From Desulfosporosinus fructosivorans (GTDB taxonomy: Bacteria; Bacillota; Desulfitobacteriia; Desulfitobacteriales; Desulfitobacteriaceae): a stretch of DNA of 64,000 nucleotides. The notes below the pieces were generated by a model. It worked only from the letters and a program-made list of their open reading frames with translations. It did not search any database and was not told where the DNA came from. Shown here piece by piece: positions 34,720 through 42,895 of this stretch (the first letter of the stretch is position 1; every line of letters begins with the position of its first letter). The stretch is taken from contig NZ_SPQQ01000004.1 of the NCBI RefSeq assembly GCF_004766045.1, positions 186,001 to 250,000 of the forward strand. Reading direction: 5' to 3'. The position numbers and the translations under genes are program-made.

Positions 34720-35718
34720 TCACCTTTTAACAGGTCCGGTACTTTCTCTAACAACCAGCTTGGGAAACAGTGTTAAGGCTTCTACATTGTTCCCGGTGTC
34801 CGAAATCTGTCTTAGCAGCAATTCAATGACCACTTCACTCATCCTTTCTATGGGATACTCTACGGTCGTTAATGAAGGAGTAATGCTTCCCGCCAGTTCA
34901 ATATTATCAAAACCAAGGACCGAAACATCTTCAGGCACCTTTCGACCGGATTTATGCAAATAGTTGATGACCCCTATAGCCATCAAATCATTGACCGCCA
35001 GTACTGCCGTAATTTCCTGATTATCCTTGAGCAACATTTCTGCACATTCAAAACCGCTTTGCATTGTATAATTGCCATAACATATCTGTCTTTCATCAAC
35101 TGAAATATGATTAGCCTCCAGCGCTCTTAAGTACCCCGCCTTTCTTTTCGTGGATATTTCCATATTCTTCGAGGCACCGATATAGGCTATGTTTTTATGG
35201 CCTAGTTTTATCAGATGCTCAGTGGCAATAAATGCACCATAGTTGTTGTTAACACTGACCGATGTTATTTTATCAGTCGTAATTTCCCTATCCAGAACAA
35301 CTACCGGAATGCCTTTATCTTGGGCAAGATGGGCAATTTCCAAACTCCTGTAGGAAGAAGCATAAATCAGTCCGTTTACCCTGTTATTCAACAAATCAGT
35401 CAAAACTTCGTCCTTGTTCTCGTCAATATACTTGATATTGATGAGCAACAAATTATAGTCGAAGGAATTAGCAACACTGCTCAAGTGATTGGCCATTTTT
35501 CCATAGAAAGGATTTTCTATGTTTGGGACAATTAGTCCGAAGGTTTTTGTTGCTTTTGCTCCGCCACTTCTTTCAAGTGGCTTATAGCCAAGGTTCTTAA
35601 TAGCCTCTTCGATTCTCTTTCTTGTCTCTAGTTTTACATATCCGCTATTATTGATGACCCTTGAAACTGTAGTTATTGAAGAATTAGCCAGCTTGGCAAC
35701 TTCTTTAATGTTAATCAT
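34720..35718 (-). CDS. LacI-family transcriptional regulator
   Basis: 332 residues. The N-terminal HTH and hinge are MINIKEVAKLANSSITTVSR and VINNSGYVKLETRKRIEEAIKNLGYKP, followed by a periplasmic-binding-like sensor domain (FGLIVPNIENPFYGKMA, VLAVNDLMAIGVINYL, VSVLGFDNIELAGSITPSLTTVEYP). It heads the importer/deaminase operon and probably represses it. Two LacI-type palindromes lie 11-95 bp upstream of its start, so autoregulation is likely. The effector may be the imported purine or polyamine. Confidence 0.92.
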   Translation of the reverse strand: MINIKEVAKLANSSITTVSRVINNSGYVKLETRKRIEEAIKNLGYKPLERSGGAKATKTFGLIVPNIENPFYGKMANHLSSVANSFDYNLLLINIKYIDENKDEVLTDLLNNRVNGLIYASSYRSLEIAHLAQDKGIPVVVLDREITTDKITSVSVNNNYGAFIATEHLIKLGHKNIAYIGASKNMEISTKRKAGYLRALEANHISVDERQICYGNYTMQSGFECAEMLLKDNQEITAVLAVNDLMAIGVINYLHKSGRKVPEDVSVLGFDNIELAGSITPSLTTVEYPIERMSEVVIELLLRQISDTGNNVEALTLFPKLVVRESTGPVKR

Positions 35719-35729
35719 AATCCACCTTT

Positions 35730-35745
35730 ATGAATATATTTTCAT
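35730..35745. promoter_or_regulatory. LacI-family operator, proximal
   Basis: ATGAATATATTTTCAT: palindromic half-sites ATGAA(T/A)A and TTTTCAT with a 2-base centre and one mismatch, 12 bases upstream of the lacI-type start. Confidence 0.6.
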
Positions 35746-35796
35746 ATCGTATTCTTGACTCTGACCTGCAATCCAACCACTATAGCCTATTCTAAC

Positions 35797-35812
35797 ATGA
35801 AAACATTTTCAT
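35797..35812. promoter_or_regulatory. LacI-family operator, distal
   Basis: ATGAAAACATTTTCAT: perfect palindrome of ATGAAAA and TTTTCAT around CA. It is 67 bp from the proximal site, which could allow looping by a tetramer. Confidence 0.65.
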
Positions 35813-35985
35813 ATATAGATATAATTCAAATTTTTCTTTCTAAACAGTGCCATTCAGAGCGGATGGACGAGTGTCCCTGTGGTCATTCTCATATAGGTTC
35901 CGAGGGATTGCGCGTTTACCTAAAATCTTTCACTAAGGATTGTAAGTCCTCGTTTAATTATTATATTACTAAATGTAATATATAA

Positions 35986-36015
35986 TTGACATTACGTAAG
36001 GTTAATGAGTATAAT
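35986..36015 (+). promoter_or_regulatory. Sigma-A promoter of the xre/membrane protein pair
   Basis: TTGACA (35986-35991), 18-base spacer, TATAAT (36010-36015): both boxes match consensus. Inverted-repeat words around it suggest autoregulation. Confidence 0.8.
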
Positions 36016-36038
36016 GTAATTGAAGGGAGAGACGTTTC

Positions 36039-36233
36039 TTGAAGAATAAAAAAATGAAAATTGCTAGAATTGAGTCTGACGTGTCACAGGAACAATTAGC
36101 TGAAATTATTGGAGTCACGAGACAAACAATAAATTTAATCGAGTCAGGTAATTATAATCCAAGCTTAAAGTTGTGTATTGAAATATGCAAGGCACTTAAT
36201 AAAACATTAAATGATTTATTTTGGGAGGAATGA
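36039..36233 (+). CDS. Small Xre-family regulator
   Basis: 64 residues from TTG 36039, with GGGAG 10 bases upstream (the ATG at codon 6 is possible). It is almost only an HTH: SQEQLAEIIGVTRQTINLIESGNYNPSLKLCIEICKALNKTL. Such minimal regulators (YozG-like) are commonly paired with a membrane protein encoded next to them, as here (3 bp gap). Confidence 0.9.
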   Translation: MKNKKMKIARIESDVSQEQLAEIIGVTRQTINLIESGNYNPSLKLCIEICKALNKTLNDLFWEE

Positions 36234-36236
36234 ACT

Positions 36237-36704
36237 ATGAATACTGATAAAGTAGTTAGAGAATCTAAAACAATTATGCTGGTGACGCTGGTTATTGGGG
36301 TAGCTCTTTTAGCAACTGGAATAATATTTAAATTGCTTGAAATTAATCTTCTACCAAACAACATGGCGATTATAGGATTATCACTTATACCGTTGAGTGT
36401 GGCATTAGCGTATTACGTTAAGTTATTAGGAATAAAGAAATCTCCTCAAAAGTTCATTATTAATGAGATTGATGAAAGGCTTGTAGCACTGAAAAATGAA
36501 GCGGATGCGAAAGCATTTAAAATTGTTCAAGGAGCCTTGTTTTTAACTTATATGGGCTATACATTAATGATTCCTAAGGACGTCTTCGAAACGGTCGGAT
36601 GGTGGCTTCTAATGATTCTCCTCTTAATTTCTTTCATCTCACAAGCAATACTGACTATGAATGTAATGATTAAAGAAAATTCTAAAGATAAGGAGGAAGA
36701 ATAA
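36237..36704 (+). CDS. Four-TM membrane protein paired with Xre regulator (DUF2178-like)
   Basis: 155 residues with four predicted helices: TIMLVTLVIGVALLATGIIF, MAIIGLSLIPLSVALAYYV, GALFLTYMGYTLMI and WWLLMILLLISFISQAIL. An amphipathic linker with NEIDERLVALKNEADAKAFK lies between helices 2 and 3, typical of DUF2178-type proteins. GGGAGG precedes the ATG. Function unknown; the pair may sense envelope state. Confidence 0.75.
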   Translation: MNTDKVVRESKTIMLVTLVIGVALLATGIIFKLLEINLLPNNMAIIGLSLIPLSVALAYYVKLLGIKKSPQKFIINEIDERLVALKNEADAKAFKIVQGALFLTYMGYTLMIPKDVFETVGWWLLMILLLISFISQAILTMNVMIKENSKDKEEE

Positions 36705-36709
36705 ATAAA

Positions 36710-36870
36710 GAGGCTGTTACGAAACTTGAGATTATTTAAGCCGGTGGTGCGTTATCCCAAAAAAGAGGATTGTACACCTTTGAAGTGGTGAACAATCCTC
36801 TGAATATATCAGGAATTAGCAAATATAGTGGGGCTGTAACAAACTGGAAAACAAGTTTTGTTACAGCCTC
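36710..36870. repeat. 161-bp MITE-like element with 18-bp terminal inverted repeats
   Basis: Left end gaggctgttacgaaactt (36710-36727) and right end aagttttgttacagcctc (36853-36870) are inverted repeats matching at 16 of 18 bases. Inside lie a hairpin agaggattgt/acaatcctct (36764-36800) and, at the right, a terminator-like stem ggctgtaacaaa/ttttgttacagcc (36832-36868). There is no coding capacity and no clear target duplication. It may also simply be a double terminator for the xre pair. Confidence 0.45.
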
Positions 36871-36958
36871 TTTAACTATGCGTGAATTATCGTGTGAAAG
36901 TGACGGTGTTTATCCTCAAGAAAGAGACGTGAATTTATTAATTGGGCATAAGATTTCA

Positions 36959-37702
36959 TTATCTGTACATAAAGCCTCCAGCAACCAATAACTCTTCGCC
37001 GGTTACCCACGAAGCTTCTTCGCTACATAAATAGGCTACTGCATCAGCTACTTCAGAGGGCATGCCCATTCTCTTAAAAGCAGTCTTACTGGTAAGGTCC
37101 TCTAATACACTGGTAGGTACGGCTCTCATCATCTCAGTATCGATAACCCCAGGGCGCACACAATTTACATTAATATTATATCTCCCGCCTTCCCTGGCCA
37201 AACTCTTGGTGAAGGCAATTATACCCGCTTTAGTAAAAGCGTAGTTAGCTTGACCCGCTTCCCCGCTTGAATTCGTGGATGATAAGTTGCATACCTTTCC
37301 ATATTTTTTCCCTCTCATTATTGTCCATGCTTCCTGGGTACAATTAAAAAGTCCTTTACCATTGACAGCTATAACATCATCCCATTGTTGCTCTGTCATT
37401 TTATGAAATATAGCATCTTTGGTAATGCCGGCATTATTAACCAGAATATCAACTGTGCCAAATTTTGCTATAATTTTAGCAAAAGTCGCCTTTACTTCAG
37501 GGCGATCAACGATATTGCACCCTAAACCTATTACCTTATCTCCACTAGGATCAAGCTCCTTAGCCAGTTTTTCAGCGCCCTCTGCATTAACATCAAGAAT
37601 TACAATTTTAGCACCTTCATTATAGAACTTCCTAACAATTGCTTCACCTATTCCTTTAGCTCCACCTGTAACTACGGCAATTTTCTCACTAAACTTTGCC
37701 AT
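36959..37702 (-). CDS. Short-chain dehydrogenase (FabG/3-hydroxyacyl-CoA dehydrogenase-like)
   Basis: 247 residues from ATG 37702, AGGAG 8 bases upstream. The Rossmann motif is VTGGAKGIGEA (about 11-21), NNAG follows at VDILVNNAGI, the catalytic Ser is in NLSSTNSSG and YxxxK is YAFTK (about 151-155). C-terminal GEELLVAGGFMYR. It would oxidise or reduce a 3-hydroxyacyl thioester or related alcohol with NAD(P). It is the last gene of the Liv-type transporter operon, which ties the enzyme to the transported acid. Confidence 0.87.
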   Translation of the reverse strand: MAKFSEKIAVVTGGAKGIGEAIVRKFYNEGAKIVILDVNAEGAEKLAKELDPSGDKVIGLGCNIVDRPEVKATFAKIIAKFGTVDILVNNAGITKDAIFHKMTEQQWDDVIAVNGKGLFNCTQEAWTIMRGKKYGKVCNLSSTNSSGEAGQANYAFTKAGIIAFTKSLAREGGRYNINVNCVRPGVIDTEMMRAVPTSVLEDLTSKTAFKRMGMPSEVADAVAYLCSEEASWVTGEELLVAGGFMYR

Positions 37703-37743
37703 ATTAAACGCTCCTCTCAATAAGCATATTATTTAAACTTACG

Positions 37744-38460
37744 CTAATATTTCTTTGAACCTAGATAACTCTCTACTACCTTTGAGTTCGTCATTATATC
37801 GGCCGCTGCACCTTCTAAGGCTATATGTCCAGTTTCTAGTACATAAGCTCTATTCGCTAACTTCAGAGCCATATTTGCCATTTGCTCGACCAACAATATG
37901 GTTGTCCCCTGATTAGCTAGTGTCTTGATCATCTCAAAAATACCTTTAACGTAAATTGGCGCTAAGCCGGCTGAAGGTTCATCCAGCAGCAGTAATTTCG
38001 GGTTCGACATCATAGCTCGTGCTATAGCTAGCATTTGCTGTTCGCCTCCACTTAAGGTCCCCGCAAATTGTTTAGATCTTTCCTTTAAAATCGGGAAAAG
38101 GCTATACATGTGTTCTATATTCTTTTGAAAAATAGGTTTATCTCTTCTTATAAGATATCCACCAAGTACGAGATTCTCATAAACGGTGTGTTGGGGAAAG
38201 ACTTGCCGACCCTCAGGGCACATAGAGATGCCCAATTTCACGATTTTTTCTGCCGAAAGTCGCGATGTATTATGATCTTCAAAGGAAATTTCACCCTGGG
38301 TTGGATTAAGCAAGCCAGTGACTGTTTTCATGATTGTCGTTTTACCAGCACCGTTAGCGCCTATGATAACGACTACCTCACCCTGATTCACTTCAAAGGA
38401 GACTTGCTTAATGACCTCCACCTTACCATAGCTAACGTTTATATTATTGACTTTCAGCAT
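37744..38460 (-). CDS. livF: Branched-chain-type ABC transporter ATP-binding protein
   Basis: 238 residues. Walker A GANGAGKTT (about 34-42), signature LSGGEQQMLAIARAM, Walker B LLLLDEPSAGLAP, H-loop LLVEQMANMAL, and the LivF tail ALEGAAADIMTNSKVVESYLG. Overlaps the preceding gene by 7 bp. Works with the fused LivM/G protein and LivH. Confidence 0.92.
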   Translation of the reverse strand: MLKVNNINVSYGKVEVIKQVSFEVNQGEVVVIIGANGAGKTTIMKTVTGLLNPTQGEISFEDHNTSRLSAEKIVKLGISMCPEGRQVFPQHTVYENLVLGGYLIRRDKPIFQKNIEHMYSLFPILKERSKQFAGTLSGGEQQMLAIARAMMSNPKLLLLDEPSAGLAPIYVKGIFEMIKTLANQGTTILLVEQMANMALKLANRAYVLETGHIALEGAAADIMTNSKVVESYLGSKKY

Positions 38461-40238
38461 GCTTCCACCGCCTCATCCTTACCCAGATAGGCGTCAATAA
38501 CTTCTTGGTTTTCCTGTATTTCTGTAGGCGAACCCTCTGCTAATTTCTTACCAAAGTTAAGAACAGTTATTGTATTAGAAATATCCATGACGAAGTCAAT
38601 ATGATGCTCTATCAATAAGATTGTTACTCCTTTGGGAGTAATTTTTTTAATGAGATTGCTCAGATGACTTATCTCGACCTCATTTAGACCAGCCGCAGGT
38701 TCATCGAGCAAGAGTAGATCCGGTTCCATAGCCAGAGCTCGGGCAATTTCCAACAATCTCTGTTGTCCAGAGGACAAGCTACTAGAAAATTCACTGGCTC
38801 GGTCTTCAAGACCTACCATCTGTAATAAAGCCCAAGCACGCTCGCGGGTTATCCTTTCCTCTTTGCGTCCTCTGCCTAATTTAAAGATGAAATCAAAGAG
38901 ATTACTGTGATATTGACCGTGCCCGCCCACCATGACATTTTCAAGGACACTCATATTTCCAAATACTTGCACACTTTGGAAGGTGCGGCTTATTCCAGCT
39001 AGGGCAATTTTGTAGGGCTTAGTGCCATTGATTTGAGAACCATTAAACAAAACACTGCCTTCATTGGGCTTGTATACTCCAGTTATGATATTGATTAGAG
39101 TAGATTTACCTGCCCCATTGGGTCCAATCAAGGAGTGAACTGAACCCTTTTTAACCGTGAGAGAGATATTCTGGATTGCATTTAATCCACCAAAGCGTTT
39201 GGTCACATTTTCCATGACTAATAAGTCTTCATTATCTTTATTTTGGCTCCGATCCACTATCGGATCTACCTCAAATTTTTCTGGTTTTTCTACGGCAAGC
39301 AACTTAGGGAACTTCCTCAGTATTGCACCACTAATTCCATGAGGTAAACCAATTACGGAAACAATCAGCAAGAGTCCATAGATGATTAAACGGTATTTAT
39401 CGAGGGCTTGCATGTATTCCGGAAGAATTGTCAAAAGAATAGTTCCAATAATAGGTCCAGCCATTGTGCCTTGTCCACCAACGATTAAGGTTAATAAGAA
39501 GAATACGGATAAATTAAAGGAAAATGTGTCCGGACTAACAAAAATACTAAAGTAAGTATAAATACACCCAGCTAACCCAGCAAATACTGCGCTTAACACG
39601 AAGGCTAATAATTTATACCCCATAATATTGATGCCCATACACCCTGCTGCTATCTCATTGTCTCTGATCGCTGAAAATGCTCGTCCAAAGGGGCTCTTAA
39701 TAATATTATTTACAAGCCATAGTACCAATAAGCATATAGCCAAAATTACATAATAGACTTGGACCTCGGATAAGACTTCAGACCCAATTGAAATAGGTTG
39801 TACCGAAATACCACCAGGGCCGCCTGTAAGTGGCACCCATTCTACTAAAAGCTTTTCTACTATAACGCCAAATCCTATCGTAATAAGAGCCAAATAGTGG
39901 CCAGATACCCTCAGGGTTGGTATCCCGACAATAAGTCCGCAGATACCGGCTACTACCATGGCTACCGGCATACCTAGCCAGATGGACAGCCCTAATTTTA
40001 CTGAAAGCACACCACCCGTATATGCTCCTATTCCATACAACCCTGCTTGACCCAGTGAAACCTGCCCAGCGTATCCAGAGACTATATTAAGTCCCGTGGT
40101 GAGAATTAGATAGATAAGTGTCAGACTCATAAGCCTTAGAAAGTAAGGACCCGTTGCGGGACCTGCTAAAAATCCGATTAGTAATAATGCCCCTAAAATG
40201 AACAGTATTTTTTGCTCTTTATTAAACTTTCTTTTCAT
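38454..40238 (-). CDS. livM: Fused branched-chain-type permease and ATPase (LivM-LivG)
   Basis: 594 residues. The N-terminal ~310 residues are a LivM permease (NIVSGYAGQVSLGQAGLYGIGAYTGG, GRAFSAIRDNEIAAGCMGIN, VGGQGTMAGPIIG). A ~30-residue linker leads to a complete LivG ATPase (about 340-594): Walker A GPNGAGKST, signature LSSGQQRLLEIARAL, Walker B LLLLDEPAAGLNE, H-loop LLIEHHIDFVM. Fusion forces 1:1 stoichiometry of permease and ATPase. This LivM-LivG fusion is known in some ABC families but less common than separate genes. Confidence 0.93.
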   Translation of the reverse strand: MKRKFNKEQKILFILGALLLIGFLAGPATGPYFLRLMSLTLIYLILTTGLNIVSGYAGQVSLGQAGLYGIGAYTGGVLSVKLGLSIWLGMPVAMVVAGICGLIVGIPTLRVSGHYLALITIGFGVIVEKLLVEWVPLTGGPGGISVQPISIGSEVLSEVQVYYVILAICLLVLWLVNNIIKSPFGRAFSAIRDNEIAAGCMGINIMGYKLLAFVLSAVFAGLAGCIYTYFSIFVSPDTFSFNLSVFFLLTLIVGGQGTMAGPIIGTILLTILPEYMQALDKYRLIIYGLLLIVSVIGLPHGISGAILRKFPKLLAVEKPEKFEVDPIVDRSQNKDNEDLLVMENVTKRFGGLNAIQNISLTVKKGSVHSLIGPNGAGKSTLINIITGVYKPNEGSVLFNGSQINGTKPYKIALAGISRTFQSVQVFGNMSVLENVMVGGHGQYHSNLFDFIFKLGRGRKEERITRERAWALLQMVGLEDRASEFSSSLSSGQQRLLEIARALAMEPDLLLLDEPAAGLNEVEISHLSNLIKKITPKGVTILLIEHHIDFVMDISNTITVLNFGKKLAEGSPTEIQENQEVIDAYLGKDEAVEAC

Positions 40239-41094
40239 ATGCTACACCGAAGATCCCTTCTGGTTTAATACTGATAGCAATGATCATAATCAAAAAAGCA
40301 ATAGCATCTTTATAACCTGGTGTTACTTGTGTCATAGCCAAAGCTTCCAATATTCCGAGTAAAAGCCCACCTGCAAAGGCTCCTTTGCTATTTCCTACGC
40401 CACCAATAATAGCCGCACCAAAGCCTTTTAAGGCTATCGTAGTTGTCATTTCCGGTCCGACAAAGGTGATTGGACTTATCAATATGCCAGCTATTGCTGC
40501 AATTATCCCGCTTAGCGAGAAACAAATCAGTACTATCTTTTGAGCACTAATACCCATAAGCTTAGTCACGTTATGGTTAAAAGAGGTTGCCTTTATCGCA
40601 CTTCCTAGAATCGTTTTCCCTAATACTACATTAAAGAATAGGGCAATTAATATGGTTATAACAATAACCCAGATATCATGTGGTAGTATTTTAATATTAA
40701 ATACCTGAACTAATCCTGACCCTCCAATGGGTGGAAACGCCCTAGGTTGGGTACCAAATACTAGCATGGCAACATTTTTCAGTACAATTCCTGCGCCCAA
40801 AGTAGCCATTAACCATCCCAAGGAATTGCCTAAATTGTCTCCGAAAGGTTTTACCGTCGTTAGATATAAGATTATTGCTATAATGGCAATGAAAGCGCAC
40901 GTAAGTATCAATCCAGGCAGAAAGGAAATTCCGCTTCCTACAATTAAAGTGAGCCCGAACATCGCACCGAGCATTACCAGTTCGCCGTGAGCAAAGTTGA
41001 TAATACCGGTCGTGGAGTAAATGATATTGATGGCTAACGCCAATAGTGCATATATACACCCCATTACCATGCCACTCTCCAAAGCTTGAAACAT
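40222..41094 (-). CDS. livH: Branched-chain-type ABC transporter permease
   Basis: 290 residues, about eight helices. LivH marks: GCIYALLALAINIIYSTTGIINFAHGELVMLGA (about 12-44), SAIKATSFNHNVTKLMGI (EAA-like loop) and GFGAAIIGGVGNSKGAFAGGLLLGILEAL. The stop lies inside the start of the next gene (17-bp overlap). It begins 102 bp after the binding-protein gene. Confidence 0.92.
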   Translation of the reverse strand: MFQALESGMVMGCIYALLALAINIIYSTTGIINFAHGELVMLGAMFGLTLIVGSGISFLPGLILTCAFIAIIAIILYLTTVKPFGDNLGNSLGWLMATLGAGIVLKNVAMLVFGTQPRAFPPIGGSGLVQVFNIKILPHDIWVIVITILIALFFNVVLGKTILGSAIKATSFNHNVTKLMGISAQKIVLICFSLSGIIAAIAGILISPITFVGPEMTTTIALKGFGAAIIGGVGNSKGAFAGGLLLGILEALAMTQVTPGYKDAIAFLIMIIAISIKPEGIFGVAYEKKV

Positions 41095-41196
41095 ATAATC
41101 ACTTCCTTCATATCATCTAGGCATAGATGTGACCGATAACTCGTTGAAATATTTTGGTGGCATAACCTTGCCCAGTTATACCACCAAATCGCAATG

Positions 41197-42432
41197 TTAT
41201 TCAGCCAACTGGAACAATCCTTTGTTGTTTTTTGTCACCAGAGTAACTGACAAATTGGAAGCCTGGTTACCATCATGTCTATCCGGACTAAACTTGTAGT
41301 CCGAATTAGCTCCATCATAATTGGAAATCATCTCAATTGCTGCTTTCACTTTGTCAGCTTCGAAACTCTTAGATTTTTCTACCCCTTCTTTGATAATATA
41401 CACACAGTCATAGTGTGAAACAGCCGTAGCAAAGATTATCTCATTCGTTGCATTAGGTCCAAATTTAGCTTCAAAAGCTTTCGCTAATCCCGCCTGGCGT
41501 GCAGGAAGTTCTGCACCTGCTTTATAAGCACACTTCGTTGGTGTATTGCATAAGGTACCTTCTGCAGCACTTCCAGCGAGATCTCTATACGCAGGTTGAC
41601 CAAGACTTGTATATCCATGAATCTCAACCTTGGGAGGTAAATAATCAATTTTTTCTAAGGCTTTGGCGATACGCGCTCCATCTACCCCTAACGTAAAGAA
41701 AAGAGCAGAGTCACATTGAGCGTCCTTAATCTTTTGAGCTACTGCCAGCATATCAACATCGCCAACGTTATAGGAACAATCGACTGCAGCCTGTTTACCC
41801 TGCTGTTTAAAAGCTGCTTCCATATCCGCTTTAGCGCCACTTCCTAGTGCGGAGGTATCGTGAACCATTGCAATTTTTTGGCGTCCTTTTTTAATTGCAC
41901 GATCGACCATATAGTTTGCTTGATCACGGTCATTAATATGGGTTCTGAAGGTGTAGGGGAATTCCTTTTCATTGATTAGAGTAGCTCCAGTACACCCACC
42001 GTTCATATGAATTATTTTATTCTGATTTAAGTAAGGTTGAATGGCTTTTGCACAAGTCGTATTTACCGGACCAATAAAAGCATCAATTTTTTCTTTAGTT
42101 ACAAGTTCGCGAGCAAGATTTAGAGATTTTGTTGGATCTGCCTCATCATCACGTATTACTAGGCGAATCTGAGAACCATTAATTCCGCCTTTTGCGTTAA
42201 TCTCATCGACTGCAATAGTAACTCCATACTTGGCGTTATTCCCCAACTGAGCGCTAGGTCCAGTCATTGCACCAATAACGCCGATAACAAATTCTTTCTT
42301 GGTGGGTGCCGTGCTAGTACCACTCGTCTCGGTTTTGGTGCTCGCACATCCAACTAAAATACCTGGAAAAGCTAACGCAGCCAGAGATGCTCCTGAAATC
42401 TTCATAAATTTACGACGAGATACATCTTCCAC
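41197..42432 (-). CDS. Branched-chain-type substrate-binding protein, Tat-type lipoprotein signal
   Basis: 411 residues from GTG 42432, GAGGAGG upstream. The signal peptide has a twin-arginine motif (SRRKFMKISG) and a lipobox (GILVGC, cysteine about 29), so export by Tat followed by lipid anchoring is likely. The mature part is a LivK-type type-1 binding fold: FVIGVIGAMTGPSAQLGNNAKYGVTIAVDEINAKGGI, DEADPTKSLNLARELV, ALFFTLGVDGARIAKALE. The ligand is not evident. With CoA-transferase and thiolase genes nearby, a carboxylate rather than an amino acid is likely. Confidence 0.88.
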   Translation of the reverse strand: MEDVSRRKFMKISGASLAALAFPGILVGCASTKTETSGTSTAPTKKEFVIGVIGAMTGPSAQLGNNAKYGVTIAVDEINAKGGINGSQIRLVIRDDEADPTKSLNLARELVTKEKIDAFIGPVNTTCAKAIQPYLNQNKIIHMNGGCTGATLINEKEFPYTFRTHINDRDQANYMVDRAIKKGRQKIAMVHDTSALGSGAKADMEAAFKQQGKQAAVDCSYNVGDVDMLAVAQKIKDAQCDSALFFTLGVDGARIAKALEKIDYLPPKVEIHGYTSLGQPAYRDLAGSAAEGTLCNTPTKCAYKAGAELPARQAGLAKAFEAKFGPNATNEIIFATAVSHYDCVYIIKEGVEKSKSFEADKVKAAIEMISNYDGANSDYKFSPDRHDGNQASNLSVTLVTKNNKGLFQLAE

Positions 42433-42576
42433 TATTATTCCTCCTCAAAATATAAATAAATTTTCAACATGCCCCTCTGATAACCTTGAGATGGTTACTT
42501 TACATTGCCGACCATAAGTTAAGATTTAATACCCGCACTATTATCAGAGCGTTGATCTTATTTATTGATTGTTATA

Positions 42577-42592
42577 TGCAAATATCATGCCT
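42577..42592 (-). promoter_or_regulatory. Sigma-54 promoter of the transporter operon
   Basis: Minus strand reads aggcatgatatttgca: GG and GC separated by exactly 10 bases, close to the -24/-12 consensus TGGCAC-N5-TTGC. It is about 145 bp upstream of the binding-protein start. Confidence 0.7.
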
Positions 42593-42780
42593 ACAGATAA
42601 CTAAATACTCATATTGATGACAATGTTATAAATTATCTGATAATTTATAAAAGTTTAATACCTACTTAATCAAGGACCCTCCTTATTGAAAAATTATCTT
42701 CATAATTGAAGAAAAAACCTAATTTATCTAGAAATTTATTTTGTTGACATTTTCTTGAGCATTTTATTCTGAGATCGAAG

Positions 42781-42845
42781 TCACATGTGGTAAATTTGCG
42801 ACACTTGAGTGTAGTAAATTTACCACATGTGATGTAATTGCGACA
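42781..42845. promoter_or_regulatory. Triple upstream activator site for the sigma-54 regulator
   Basis: Three 18-base sites of the form TGT-N12-ACA: tgtggtaaatttgcgaca (42786-42803), tgtagtaaatttaccaca (42810-42827) and tgtgatgtaattgcgaca (42828-42845). The outer part forms a perfect 17-base inverted repeat, tcacatgtggtaaattt with its complement ending at 42832. The array is about 190-270 bp upstream of the -24/-12 promoter, the usual distance for enhancer-binding proteins. Confidence 0.7.
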
Positions 42846-42895
42846 ATATTCCCATATTATAAAATATTTAAAAATATCAAAAGATTATAGAATAT

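Larger units (their letters stand above)
35719..36038. other. Divergent regulatory spacer lacI / xre
   Basis: Holds the two LacI-type operators (35730-35745 and 35797-35812), an inverted repeat attac-taaat-gtaat (about 35965-35979) and the plus-strand promoter at 35986-36015. No coding frame is credible. Confidence 0.6.
42433..42895. other. Regulatory spacer between sigma-54 activator and transporter operon
   Basis: Contains the sigma-54 promoter (42577-42592) and the activator sites (42781-42845). The rest is AT-rich, noncoding, and includes the 5' leader of about 130 bases. Confidence 0.65.
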
